This document shows, in pieces, positions 31,526-39,909 of a stretch of DNA of 48,037 bases. Below the pieces are notes generated by a model. It was not told the DNA's origin. It saw only the letters and a list, made by a program, of their open reading frames with translations, and searched no databases. Both the position numbers and the translations under genes were made by a program. Numbering within the stretch: position 1 is the stretch's first letter; each line of letters opens with the position of its first letter. Source of the DNA: Alphaproteobacteria bacterium (GTDB lineage: Bacteria > Pseudomonadota > Alphaproteobacteria > CADEGL01); NCBI GenBank assembly GCA_026400755.1, contig JAPLOM010000063.1:146353-194389 (forward strand). Direction: 5' to 3'.

Positions 31526-32287
31526 CTAGATGCCCACGATGGCCATGCCGCCGTTTTGGCTCAGCACCTGGCCGGTGATGAAATCGGATTCGGGCGAGCA
31601 GAGGAAGGCCACGGAGTAGGCGATCTCCTCGACCTGCGCCGGGCGCTTCAGCGGGATCAGGTCCCAGCGCTTCTGCGCCGCTTCCAGCCCGTCGCGCTCG
31701 ATCACCATCTGGGAGTAAACGCTGCCCGGCGCCACCGCATTGACGCAGATGTTCCAAGGCGCGAACTCCTTGGCCCAGGATTTCGTCAGCGCCAGGATGG
31801 CGCCCTTGGCCGCGCTGTAGGTCGCGCCATAGGCGTTGCCCGTCATCGCCCACATGGACGAGACCAGCAGGATCTTGCCCTGCTTGCGCTCCTTCATTCC
31901 CGGCACGACGGCCTTGGTGGTGAAGAACGTGCCCTTCACGTGGATGTCGAACATGTTCTGGAACCACTCGGGCGTCACCTCCGCGATGCCCGAGCGCTCC
32001 GCTCCGATGCCCGCGTTGTTCACCAGGATGTCGATACGGCCCAGCTTTTTCTCGCCTTCGGCGGCGTATTTCGCCATGGCGTCGATGTCGGTGACGTCGG
32101 CATAGGAGACGAGGACCTTACGGCCGAGCTTGCGGACCGCATCGGCTGCCTCGTCGGCTTCGGCTTTCTTCACGTCGTGGATCATGATGTCGGCGCCGCG
32201 CCCGGCCATCTCCAGCGCGTGCGCACGGCCCATGCCGCGGCCCGAGCCCGTGATCAACGCTACTTTGCCGTCGAGTTGTCCCGCCAT
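31526..32287 (-). CDS. short-chain dehydrogenase/reductase (canonical)
   Basis: 253 residues with a complete SDR active site: GSGRGMG nucleotide loop (14-20), NNAG (90-93), Ser144, Tyr157, Lys161 and the C-terminal ITGQVLSQNGG. NAD(P)-dependent oxidation or reduction of an alcohol/ketone. I chose ATG 32287 because GAAAGGG lies about 8 bp upstream of it; ATG 32305 would have this site too close. First gene of the minus-strand run down to the exporters; its leader holds an intrinsic terminator 32 bp ahead of the start. Confidence 0.88.
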   Translation of the reverse strand: MAGQLDGKVALITGSGRGMGRAHALEMAGRGADIMIHDVKKAEADEAADAVRKLGRKVLVSYADVTDIDAMAKYAAEGEKKLGRIDILVNNAGIGAERSGIAEVTPEWFQNMFDIHVKGTFFTTKAVVPGMKERKQGKILLVSSMWAMTGNAYGATYSAAKGAILALTKSWAKEFAPWNICVNAVAPGSVYSQMVIERDGLEAAQKRWDLIPLKRPAQVEEIAYSVAFLCSPESDFITGQVLSQNGGMAIVGI

Positions 32288-32319
32288 TTCATTCCCTTTC
32301 GCCATTCCCTTTCGCCACG

Positions 32320-32351
32320 AAAAAAGCCGTCGGCAGGATGGTGCCGACGGC
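32320..32351 (-). terminator. intrinsic terminator inside the leader of the SDR operon
   Basis: Read on the minus strand: GCCGTCGGCA, a 6-nt loop, TGCCGACGGC, then TTTTTT (six T, 32320-32325). A 10-bp stem plus T6 is a textbook rho-independent terminator. No minus-strand gene ends just upstream, so it cannot serve a preceding gene; it lies 32 bp before the SDR start codon. This is the arrangement of a leader attenuator or of a short stand-alone RNA. Confidence 0.7.
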
Positions 32352-32428
32352 GTTGCCATAATCGGATTTTCGCGCCGCCTTCGTTGCCGAAACGGCGCGC
32401 ATCTCTCCCCTGAATCGCTATCGCGATC

Positions 32429-32443
32429 CGATATCTGTTATCG
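32429..32443. promoter_or_regulatory. palindrome CGATA-TCTGT-TATCG upstream of the SDR operon
   Basis: A perfect 5-bp inverted repeat with 5-bp spacer, within an AT-rich patch just upstream of the terminator-bearing leader. Its size and spacing fit a dimeric repressor such as IclR, GntR or TetR type. Binding protein unknown. Confidence 0.35.
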
Positions 32444-32551
32444 CCTTGCGATGGCCGAGTAAGCACCCGGCCGCCGGGGCGCGTCAAGGCGAGGGGAGGG
32501 GTGTTCAAGCCGTTGTAGTAAGGTCCCGGGTTCTGAAACGGGAGGATGGAT

Positions 32552-32926
32552 ATGGCGTCGATAGCCGGCGGATGTTTGTGTGAGCGCTTGCGCTACAACG
32601 TTTCGGCGGAACCTTCGAATCCTCACTATTGTTCGTGCCGCCAATGTCAGCGCTGGTCGGGCGCGCCCGTCGTCGCCTGGATCGACGCGCCGCTGGGCGC
32701 GACGCGCATCGACGGCGCACCGGCGTGGCACCGCTCCTCGGAGCGGGCTCAGCGCGGATTTTGTCCTTCGTGCGGTAGCGCGATCTTCTATCGTTCCGAT
32801 GATGCTCAATCGATTGGCATCACAACGGCAAGCCTCGATGAGCCGGATCGTTTTCGCCCGGTGAAATGGAGTTACCCCGCTTCGGCCGCCATCTGGCTGC
32901 CGCACATGCTGGACAGCGCCAAATGA
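32552..32926 (+). CDS. GFA/CENP-V family zinc protein
   Basis: 124 residues with the family's seven cysteines: Cys8 and Cys10 (CLC), Cys27, Cys29, Cys32 (CSCRQC), Cys71 and Cys74 (CPSC). These bind two Zn in glutathione-dependent formaldehyde-activating-like proteins; the formaldehyde role is disputed and the family is better named CENP-V/GFA. GGGAGG directly abuts the first ATG (32546), so the second ATG at 32552 is the better start. It stands alone, bounded by a bidirectional terminator. Confidence 0.88.
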   Translation: MASIAGGCLCERLRYNVSAEPSNPHYCSCRQCQRWSGAPVVAWIDAPLGATRIDGAPAWHRSSERAQRGFCPSCGSAIFYRSDDAQSIGITTASLDEPDRFRPVKWSYPASAAIWLPHMLDSAK

Positions 32927-32954
32927 ACCTGAGTCAAAGCGGCTGTCCAAAATA

Positions 32955-32980
32955 AAGCCCGGCGCTTTTGCGCCGGGCTT
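32955..32980. terminator. bidirectional intrinsic terminator
   Basis: AAGCCCGGCGC-TTTT-GCGCCGGGCTT, an 11-bp stem, between the convergent GFA and aminotransferase genes. CTTTC follows on the plus strand and TATTTT on the minus strand, so it can end both transcripts. Confidence 0.8.
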
Positions 32981-33010
32981 CTTTCGTCTCCATCCGATGG
33001 GATCGGACGT

Positions 33011-34330
33011 TTAAGCCTTCTGCAGCAGCGCCGAGCGCTCGCCCAGGAAGGCGTCGAACGCCGTGGCGAACGCGTCGAACTCTTTGTCGCCCATGGGGAT
33101 CGACATATTCACCATGCCGCGGCGGGTCATGTAGATGCCGCGGCTCAGCATGTCGAGGTGCATCAGGTCGCGCGCCGAGGCGTTGGATTTGTTGGCGTCG
33201 TCCGGCGTGCGGACCGGCCCTTCGCAGAAGTGGATCATGGTGACCGAGCCCATGCCGGTCAGCGTGATGGGCAGGCTGCGCTTCTTCACGATGTCCTGCA
33301 GGCGGGCGCGGAAGCCTTCGCCTTTCTTGTTGAAGGCGACGCACGCCTCCTCGGTGAACACCTGGCTGATGCCGGCATAGCCCGCCGACATGGTCAGCAT
33401 GTTCTGGTTGAACGTGCCTGCGTGCGGCCAGGCCTTGGCGCCCAGGCGCGGATCGAAATTGTCCATAATGTCCGCCCGGCCGCCGAAGCCGCCGAAGGTC
33501 AGGCCGCCGCCGATATACTTGCCGAACGACATCAGGTCGGGCTTCACGCCGTAGATCTGCTGGGCGCCGCCCGGAGCCAGGCGCGAGGTCACCACCTCGT
33601 CCAGGATCAAGAGCACGCCGTGCTTCTTCGTCTCGTCGCGCAGCGCGTGTAGGAACTCCTTGTCCGCCGGCAGACAGCCCGCACCGCCCATCATCGGCTC
33701 GATGATGACCGCGGCCAGGTCCTTGGCGTTCTCGGCGATCAGCTTCTTCGCATTCGTCGTGTCGTTGAACTTGCAATAGATGAAGTCATAGGGCGCGTTG
33801 GTGGGCGACCCGCCGGGCTTCGCCGAGAGCCCGCCGCCGTGATAGCCGTGCTCAAACACCATGATCTTGTTCTTGCCCGTGAAGGCGCGCGCGGAGTTGA
33901 GCGCCATCAGATTGCCTTCGGTGCCGGAGTTGGTGAAGCGCAGCCGCTCCATGCCCCAGCGGCGACACACCTCGGTCGCCAGCTTCACTTCGATCTCGTT
34001 GTGGCCGCCCAGCACGATGCCGCGCTCCAGACCCTCCTGGATGGCCTTCTTGATGACTGGATGTGAGTGGCCGTAGAGGCCCGCCGTGTATTCGCCCAGG
34101 AAGTCGGTATAGGTGTGCCCGTCGATGTCGGTGACGTAGCAGCCTTCGCCCTTGGCGATGGTCAAGGGATAGGGCGCATAGAACAGGACTGTGCGCGTGT
34201 TGCCGCCGGGCATAGCCTTGCAGGCGGCCTCGAAGTTGGCCTTGCTCTTTGGATTGGCCGTGACGAAGCGCTGCTCCGCCTCCAATACGGCGGCCTGCAG
34301 GTCATAGTTGCGCGCGCTCTGAAGGTTCAT
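33011..34330 (-). CDS. class III PLP aminotransferase (glutamate-1-semialdehyde aminomutase-like)
   Basis: 439 residues of fold-type I, subgroup III. Visible: the GTEG phosphate-binding segment (136-139), EPMMGG, Asp244 in DEVVTSR that binds the pyridine nitrogen and Schiff-base Lys271 in SFGKYIGGG. Length and SFGK suit the HemL-like catabolic group rather than the true haem enzyme. I used ATG 34330, preceded by GGGGAG; the long upstream frame is a shadow of the divergent SDR. Acts on an omega-amino or beta-amino acid by inference. An interrupted relative is at 42410. Confidence 0.88.
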   Translation of the reverse strand: MNLQSARNYDLQAAVLEAEQRFVTANPKSKANFEAACKAMPGGNTRTVLFYAPYPLTIAKGEGCYVTDIDGHTYTDFLGEYTAGLYGHSHPVIKKAIQEGLERGIVLGGHNEIEVKLATEVCRRWGMERLRFTNSGTEGNLMALNSARAFTGKNKIMVFEHGYHGGGLSAKPGGSPTNAPYDFIYCKFNDTTNAKKLIAENAKDLAAVIIEPMMGGAGCLPADKEFLHALRDETKKHGVLLILDEVVTSRLAPGGAQQIYGVKPDLMSFGKYIGGGLTFGGFGGRADIMDNFDPRLGAKAWPHAGTFNQNMLTMSAGYAGISQVFTEEACVAFNKKGEGFRARLQDIVKKRSLPITLTGMGSVTMIHFCEGPVRTPDDANKSNASARDLMHLDMLSRGIYMTRRGMVNMSIPMGDKEFDAFATAFDAFLGERSALLQKA

Positions 34331-34453
34331 AAACCGTCTCCCCAAGGGTGTTTTTGCGCCCCTCGCCATTGCGATGCGATAGGGGGCGCGAGAAACCGCT
34401 GAAACATTGTCCTCTCCCGCGCGGCACCGGGTCAAGGATGCGGGAAGCGCGCG

Positions 34454-34482
34454 TTGACAGGGCTTGTTGGCCCCTCGTACCG
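34454..34482 (+). promoter_or_regulatory. promoter candidate for the SDR pair
   Basis: TTGACA at 34454-34459 is a perfect -35 hexamer; 17 bp later GTACCG (34477-34482) is only a weak -10. The position, about 36 bp before the SDR ATG in the divergent interval, is suitable. Confidence 0.35.
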
Positions 34483-34517
34483 TCGCGGCCTCGATTAGAA
34501 ACCAGGGGGATTTCCCA

Positions 34518-35264
34518 ATGAGTGATGCGGAATTCGCGGGCCAGGTGGCTGTGGTTACGGGCGGTGCGGCGGGCATCGGTTTTGCCATCTCGCGGCTGCT
34601 GTCGGAGCGCGGCGCGACGGTCTGCCTCCTGGACCTGGACAAGAAAGCCATGGACGCGGCAGTCGAGAAGCTGACCAAGAACGGCGGTAAGGCCAAGGGC
34701 TTCGAGGCCGATGTGACGAAGGAGGCGACGCTGCAGAGTGCGCGCGACGCCATCCTCAAGGAGTTCAAGCGCACCGACGTGCTGGTCAACAACGCCGGCA
34801 TCTATCCCAAGGCCACCCTCAAGGAGATCACTGTCGAGGGCTGGAACAAGATGTTCGACGTCAATGCGCTGGGCATGTTCCTGACCACGCGCACCTTCAT
34901 GGACCAGATGATTTCCAAAAAGTATGGGCGCATTGTCAGCATCATCACCAATGACGCCTATATCGCGAAGCCCACGACGCCGCACTATGCCGCGTCGAAG
35001 GCTGCGGTGTTGTCGCTGACCAAGACCTTCGCGGCCGAATTGGGCCCGCACGAAGTCATCGTCAATGGCGTGTCGCCGGGTGCGGTCGCGACCGAGCGCG
35101 CGAAGAGCGAGGGTTGGATCCCTTCGCGCATCCCGTTCATCCCCGTGCGCCGTCCCGCGGAGCCGGAGGACATCGCCGAGGTGGTGCTGTTCCTGGCCTC
35201 CAAGCGCAACCGCTTCGTCGTCGGCGAGACCGTGATCGCCAACGGCGGCTTCACGATGCTCTGA
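34518..35264 (+). CDS. short-chain dehydrogenase/reductase, tandem copy 1
   Basis: 248 residues: GGAAGIG loop (15-21), NNAG (91-94), Tyr157 and Lys161 (YAASK). The usual catalytic Ser, 13 residues before the Tyr, is Thr144 here. AGGGGGA precedes the ATG at 34518. Closely related to the next gene, sharing NNAGIYPxATL and DAYIAKPT; 68 bp separate them. Likely NAD(P)-dependent oxidation of a hydroxy acid or related alcohol; substrate unknown. Confidence 0.88.
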   Translation: MSDAEFAGQVAVVTGGAAGIGFAISRLLSERGATVCLLDLDKKAMDAAVEKLTKNGGKAKGFEADVTKEATLQSARDAILKEFKRTDVLVNNAGIYPKATLKEITVEGWNKMFDVNALGMFLTTRTFMDQMISKKYGRIVSIITNDAYIAKPTTPHYAASKAAVLSLTKTFAAELGPHEVIVNGVSPGAVATERAKSEGWIPSRIPFIPVRRPAEPEDIAEVVLFLASKRNRFVVGETVIANGGFTML

Positions 35265-35332
35265 ATATTTTCGTCAAGTTTTCTCCGCGCCGCCCGAGTG
35301 GCGGCGCGGAGGCGATTTAAAGGAGTTCGCAT

Positions 35333-36079
35333 ATGGCTGAGAAAGAATTTGAAGGACAAACGGCGGTCGTCACCGGCGGGGCCAACGGCCTTGGTTTCGC
35401 TATCGCGCGGCTTCTGGCCGAACGCGGCGCCAAGATCGCGCTTTGGGACATCGACAAGGACAAGCTGCGCCAGGCCAAGGAACGGCTCACCCAGCTGGGC
35501 GCGGAGGCCGCCACTTACGAGGCCGACGTCACCGACGAGGCTTCGATCAAGCGGGCGCGTGACGCCGTGCTGAAGGACCATGGCAACGTCCAGGTCCTGA
35601 TGAACAACGCGGGTATCTATCCGCACGCGACCTTGCGCGAGATCACGCCCGAGGCGTGGAAGCGCATGTTCGACGTGAACACGCTGAGCATGCTGCTCGT
35701 CTCGCGCGCCTTCGTGGACAACATGGCCGCACAGAAATACGGTCGCATCGTCACGATCGTCAGCGAGGATGCCTATATCGCAAAGCCGACGATCGCCCAT
35801 TACGGCGCGTCCAAGGCGGCGCTTTTGCCGTTGATCCGTACCTTCGCGTTGGAGCAGGCGCCGAACCAGATTCTCGTCACCGGCGTTGCGCCCGGCCCGA
35901 TCGCGACGGATCGCGCCAAAGGGCAAAGCTGGCTGGTCGAGCACACGAAGCAAATTCCGCTCGGCCGCGCGGCCGAACCCGAGGACATCGCCGAGGTCGC
36001 GGCGTTCCTGGGCTCCAAGCGGAACCGTTTCGTGACCGGCGAAACGGTGATCGCCAGCGGCGGGCGCTACATGTTCTAG
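35333..36079 (+). CDS. short-chain dehydrogenase/reductase, tandem copy 2
   Basis: 248 residues, exactly the length of its neighbour, with a complete triad Ser144, Tyr157, Lys161. The pair align without gaps by eye, so they arose by tandem duplication and have since diverged in about half their residues. AAAGGAG lies upstream of the ATG. Probably in one transcript with copy 1; the pair may handle different stereoisomers, which is speculation. Confidence 0.88.
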   Translation: MAEKEFEGQTAVVTGGANGLGFAIARLLAERGAKIALWDIDKDKLRQAKERLTQLGAEAATYEADVTDEASIKRARDAVLKDHGNVQVLMNNAGIYPHATLREITPEAWKRMFDVNTLSMLLVSRAFVDNMAAQKYGRIVTIVSEDAYIAKPTIAHYGASKAALLPLIRTFALEQAPNQILVTGVAPGPIATDRAKGQSWLVEHTKQIPLGRAAEPEDIAEVAAFLGSKRNRFVTGETVIASGGRYMF

Positions 36080-36093
36080 AACCCCTCCCCCAG

Positions 36094-36164
36094 CCCCTCC
36101 CTCAAGGGGAGGGGAGATTCTATTTGGGGGACTCCCACTTTTCCCCTCCCCAACGAGGGAGGGG
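36094..36164. repeat. dispersed CCCCTCCC/GGGAGGGG hairpin repeats
   Basis: Two hairpins, CCCCTCCC-TCAAG-GGGAGGGG (36094-36114) and CCCCTCCC-CAACGA-GGGAGGGG (36143-36164). The second is base-for-base identical to the core at 43719-43740, and flanking bases also match. Typical short intergenic repeat of GC-rich Proteobacteria. Confidence 0.75.
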
Positions 36165-36221
36165 TAAGGGGAGGGGGAAATGCGATGAATTCGTGCTGAG
36201 AAGCGTAAGGGGGAGGACTGC

Positions 36222-37217
36222 ATGGCCACCAAGAAGCCGGCGCCGCCGGAATTTGCATGGGACGAGGACCTGACCGCGGGCGTGCAGACCTTCATGGGCG
36301 TGCCCTATTCGCGTGACCTGTCGAAGAGCAAGGCCGCGATCCTGGGTATTCCGTTCGACTGCGGCCTGCATCCGGTGCGTCTCGGCGCTCGGACAGGCCC
36401 GGCCGCGATCCGCGAGCAATCGACGCTTGTGCGGCCCTACCAGCCGCCCATCGCCGACTACAACCCGCTCAAGGAACTGAACGTCGTCGATTGCGGCAAT
36501 GTGCGCGTGGTGCTCGGCGATACATCCGAGACCTTCCGCCGGATCGAGGCAGCGGTCTCGCATATCGTGGATGCGGGCTGCACGCCCATCACCTTCGGCG
36601 GTGACGGCAGCGTCAGCCTGCCGCAGGTGCGCGCGCTGCATAGGAAGTATCCAGATCTTTGCCTGTTGCATTTCGATGCCCATACCGACACGTATCCGGA
36701 CGTGGCGGGCCAGCAGATTCCCGGCACCAACATCGTCGAGTTCAATCCGGCGACCACCTTCACCCGTGCGGCGGAGGAAGGCGTGCTGGACGTCAAGAAC
36801 TCGCTCCATATCGGCGCACGCGGCACCATCTCGGTCCAGGGCGTGTTCGACTTCACCCGCAAGCAGGGCTACGAGCTGGTCACCGGCGTCGACCTGATGG
36901 AGATGGGCATTAAGAAGATGGTCGACTACATCCACGACCGTCTGCGCGGCAAGCCCGTCTATTTGTGCTGGGACATGGATTTCTTCGACCCGTCCTGCGC
37001 CCCCGGTGTGTTCACGCCGACCTGGGGCGGTGTCTCCGCGCGTGAGGGGCTCCAGTTGCTGCAGGGCCTATCCGGCCTCGACATCGTGGCGACCGACGTC
37101 AACACGCTCTCGCCGCTGCACGACGTGGGCGGTATGAGCGCGTTCCTGGCCGGCACATGCGTGATGGAGTGCATCTTCCTGGCCGCTGCGGCCGAGCGCG
37201 CGCGCGCGGGCCGCTGA
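36222..37217 (+). CDS. arginase/agmatinase-fold ureohydrolase with altered metal site
   Basis: 331 residues. DAHTD (Asp152, His154, Asp156) and WDMDFFDPSCAPG (Asp251, Asp253) are the Mn ligands of the family. The first ligand motif, normally GGDHS, reads GGDGS with Gly129 in place of His; the codon is GGC, two changes from a His codon, so a sequencing error is unlikely. Loss of this Mn(A) ligand weakens metal binding in arginase (known). It may use one metal, or act on a different guanidino or amide compound. GGGGGAGGA precedes the ATG; the amidohydrolase gene follows after 7 bp. Confidence 0.85.
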   Translation: MATKKPAPPEFAWDEDLTAGVQTFMGVPYSRDLSKSKAAILGIPFDCGLHPVRLGARTGPAAIREQSTLVRPYQPPIADYNPLKELNVVDCGNVRVVLGDTSETFRRIEAAVSHIVDAGCTPITFGGDGSVSLPQVRALHRKYPDLCLLHFDAHTDTYPDVAGQQIPGTNIVEFNPATTFTRAAEEGVLDVKNSLHIGARGTISVQGVFDFTRKQGYELVTGVDLMEMGIKKMVDYIHDRLRGKPVYLCWDMDFFDPSCAPGVFTPTWGGVSAREGLQLLQGLSGLDIVATDVNTLSPLHDVGGMSAFLAGTCVMECIFLAAAAERARAGR

Positions 37218-37224
37218 GCGCATC

Positions 37225-38466
37225 ATGGAGCGGCGCAACCTCATCGAGATCGACGGCAAGCGCCTGTGGTCCACGGTGCTGCGTTCGTCGGAGATCGGGC
37301 CTGGCAAGCGCGGCGGCATGCGGCGCCTCGCGTTGTCCGATTCCGACAAGATCATGCGCGACCAGTTCGTGGCCTGGGCGAAGGAGGCCGGCTGCACGGT
37401 GACCGTGGACCAGGTGGGCACCATCTTCGCCCGCCGCAAGGGACGCGAGGATCTGCCGCCCGTGGTCATCGGCAGCCACCTGGACACCCAGATCGCGGGC
37501 GGCCGCTATGACGGCGTGCTGGGTGTACTGGCCGGGCTCGAGGTGATCCGCACGCTCAACGACCGCGGCATCGAAACCAAGCGCCCGATCGAAGTCGCGT
37601 CCTGGACCAACGAGGAAGGCGCGCGCTTCACCCCCGCCATGACCGCATCGGGCGCCTTCGCGGGCGTCTACTCGGTCGACTATGTCCACTCGCTCAAGGA
37701 CGATGACGGCTTCACCTTCGGCGCGGAGCTGAAGCGCACCGGGTACCTGGGCGCGGCACCTGTCGGCGGCCGTCTGCTCGATGCTTATTTCGAATTGCAT
37801 ATCGAGCAGGGACCGATCCTGGACCGCGAGCGCATGCCCGTCGGCATCGTAACCAAGGGTTATGCCTCCCATGGGCGGCTGGTGGAACTGTTCGGCGAGA
37901 ACGCCCATGTTGGCTCGACGCCCATGGACCAGCGCCGGAATGCGCTCTACGGCGCGTCACTGATGGTTGCGGCGGCGCATGAGATCGGCTGGAGCCGCCA
38001 TGCGAGCGAGGGCAAGGGCAATGCCTCGCGCCTGGTCTGCACACCCAACAAGTTCGGCATCATCCCGGATTTCGCCCAGGTGGCGATCGACGTGCGCCAC
38101 AAGGACGCGACCGAAGCGCAGAAGATGGCGGCCGAGCTGGATCAAGCCATCGCCGACGCCGCCAAGAAGGCCAATGTGGAAACCAAGGTCGTGGCGGCGT
38201 GGAGCTTTGGCAACGAGCGCTTCGATCCGGAGCTGGTCGGCCTTTTAAAAGATGCGGCGTCCGAGCTCGGCGTGCCCACCCGCGAGATGATGAGCCAGAT
38301 CGGCCACGACGCCTATTACGTCAGTCGCGTGGCGCCCACGGCCCTGATCTTCACGCCCTGCAAGGACGGCATCAGCCACAACGAGTCCGAACACACGACG
38401 CTGGAGGACAGCGTGCCTGGTGTGAACGTGCTGCTGAACGCCGTTCTGGCGCGGGCGAACCGCTAG
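37225..38466 (+). CDS. M20-family N-carbamoyl-L-amino-acid hydrolase/ureidopropionase-like amidase
   Basis: 413 residues of the Zn-dependent amidase group (hydantoinase/carbamoylase). Metal-site motifs: GSHLDT with His85, GGRYDGVLG with Asp96, NEEGARF with Glu130/131, ELHIEQGP with His192, and SHNESEHT near the end. Such enzymes release ammonia and CO2 from N-carbamoyl compounds or ureido acids. The 7-bp gap to the arginase-fold gene suggests sequential action on a guanidino/ureido substrate. Its stop is 1 bp from the convergent amidohydrolase stop. Confidence 0.9.
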   Translation: MERRNLIEIDGKRLWSTVLRSSEIGPGKRGGMRRLALSDSDKIMRDQFVAWAKEAGCTVTVDQVGTIFARRKGREDLPPVVIGSHLDTQIAGGRYDGVLGVLAGLEVIRTLNDRGIETKRPIEVASWTNEEGARFTPAMTASGAFAGVYSVDYVHSLKDDDGFTFGAELKRTGYLGAAPVGGRLLDAYFELHIEQGPILDRERMPVGIVTKGYASHGRLVELFGENAHVGSTPMDQRRNALYGASLMVAAAHEIGWSRHASEGKGNASRLVCTPNKFGIIPDFAQVAIDVRHKDATEAQKMAAELDQAIADAAKKANVETKVVAAWSFGNERFDPELVGLLKDAASELGVPTREMMSQIGHDAYYVSRVAPTALIFTPCKDGISHNESEHTTLEDSVPGVNVLLNAVLARANR

Positions 38467-38467
38467 C

Positions 38468-39883
38468 TCAGCGCACCACCGGCCAGCCAATGGCGGGCTT
38501 GAGGCCCAGCCGCTTCATGCGCCGTTCGACCGATGCCTTGGCGCGGGCGAAGACCTGCTCTTCATCCACCCGCGTCGAACGGCCGCCGCGCCAGACCACC
38601 TGGCCGTTCACCAGTACCGTGTCGACGCTGCCCGAGTTACCCATCAGCGCCAATTGGTGCAGCGGGTTCACGGCGGGATAGCTCTCGGCGATACCGGCCG
38701 CGCGGATCACGATGTCGGCGCGCTTGCCCGCTTCCAGGCTGCCGACCTGGCCGTCCAAGCCCGCCACCTTGGCCGCGCGGATGCTCTGCATCTCGACTAC
38801 GTCGCCCGCCGTGATTGGCTCGCCCAGGCCCGCGGCCACGTAGTAGGCCGCATAACCCGCGTCGCCGATGGCGGCGTCCATGGTGCCGTCGGTGCCCAGC
38901 GTCACGTTGACGCCATCCTTATACATGCGCGGGATGCGCGAGTGGTGCTTGAATCCGGCGCTCTGCATATAGGCATGCGGGCACCAGACGATCGAGATAC
39001 CCGTCCTCTTCACCACACGCTCGTCGGCCGCGTCCAGCGCCGTCATGTGAACAAAGGTCGCGTTGCGGTCGAGCACGCCGATCTCGGCTAGATGGCGCAT
39101 GCGCGATTTGCCCAGCGCCTTGGTGTCCGCCGCCGTCGCGGCGGGGATATAGGCTTCGTGCTGATGGAACGGCACCTTGTGTTTGGCCGCCAGCTTCTTG
39201 GCCGCGATTTCCAGTGCGTCCGACGCGGTCGCCAAGCCGTAGACGGAGACGTAGCCCGTGACCAGCGCGTCCTTGTCCTTGTTGCGGTAGAGCTGGCTGC
39301 CCAGCTGGTCGATGGCGTGGCGCGAGCGCCCCGGCGCGCGGCGATAGAGCCGCTTGGAATCGAGCGCGCCGAGATACTTCATGGCGTCGGTGTTATCCCA
39401 CAGGTAGCAGCCGGCCAGCAGCGCGCGCACGCCTACGGCCTCGGCCGCCTTGGCCGCCGCGTCGGGCTCGAAGATGGAGCCGGGCTCGATGAAGCCCGTG
39501 AAGCCGCGCCGCAGCGCTTCGACCGAGGCCAGGGCGGTGGCATCGAACTCGTCCTCGTCTGTCACGTCGGCCTTCCAGTCGGCGAAGGTCAGACGGCCGG
39601 CGGTCAGGCTGGCGTCGAAGACGCCGCGGCAGGTGCCGTGCACGACGTGGACATGGGCATCGATGAAGCCGGGATGGACTACGGCGCCCTGGGCATCAAA
39701 GACGCGCTTGCCCTCCCACGCGGTCAATACGTCTCGCTCGCGTCCGACGGCGGCGATCCGGTCTCCGGTGACGGCGATGGCGCCGGTGGCATAGATGGTG
39801 CGCCGCTTGTCGACGGTGACCACATAGCCGTTGCGGATGATGATGTCGCACGGCTTGCGCCGCGCCGCGTCCTTCGCTGCCAT
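38468..39883 (-). CDS. amidohydrolase (chlorohydrolase/cytosine-deaminase-like)
   Basis: 471 residues of the metal-dependent hydrolase superfamily. HVH (His77, His79) in PGFIDAHVHVVHG, PFHQHEAY for the next His ligand and TLGTDGTMD for the metal Asp are visible; the outer beta-sandwich is formed by both ends (VTVDKRRTIYATG and GKRADIVI). Members deaminate or dechlorinate heterocycles and adenosine-like compounds. The end is convergent with the carbamoylase; CoA-transferase lies 26 bp upstream on the same strand. Substrate unknown. Confidence 0.85.
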   Translation of the reverse strand: MAAKDAARRKPCDIIIRNGYVVTVDKRRTIYATGAIAVTGDRIAAVGRERDVLTAWEGKRVFDAQGAVVHPGFIDAHVHVVHGTCRGVFDASLTAGRLTFADWKADVTDEDEFDATALASVEALRRGFTGFIEPGSIFEPDAAAKAAEAVGVRALLAGCYLWDNTDAMKYLGALDSKRLYRRAPGRSRHAIDQLGSQLYRNKDKDALVTGYVSVYGLATASDALEIAAKKLAAKHKVPFHQHEAYIPAATAADTKALGKSRMRHLAEIGVLDRNATFVHMTALDAADERVVKRTGISIVWCPHAYMQSAGFKHHSRIPRMYKDGVNVTLGTDGTMDAAIGDAGYAAYYVAAGLGEPITAGDVVEMQSIRAAKVAGLDGQVGSLEAGKRADIVIRAAGIAESYPAVNPLHQLALMGNSGSVDTVLVNGQVVWRGGRSTRVDEEQVFARAKASVERRMKRLGLKPAIGWPVVR

Positions 39884-39909
39884 CGTGCCCTCCCCCGAAT
39901 TGTCGTCCG

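Noticed and set aside
33011-34801. 596-codon aminotransferase with long N-terminal extension
   Set aside because: The first 157 residues are antisense to the divergent SDR and its promoter; the ATG at 34330 has a good ribosome-binding site and starts the conserved domain.
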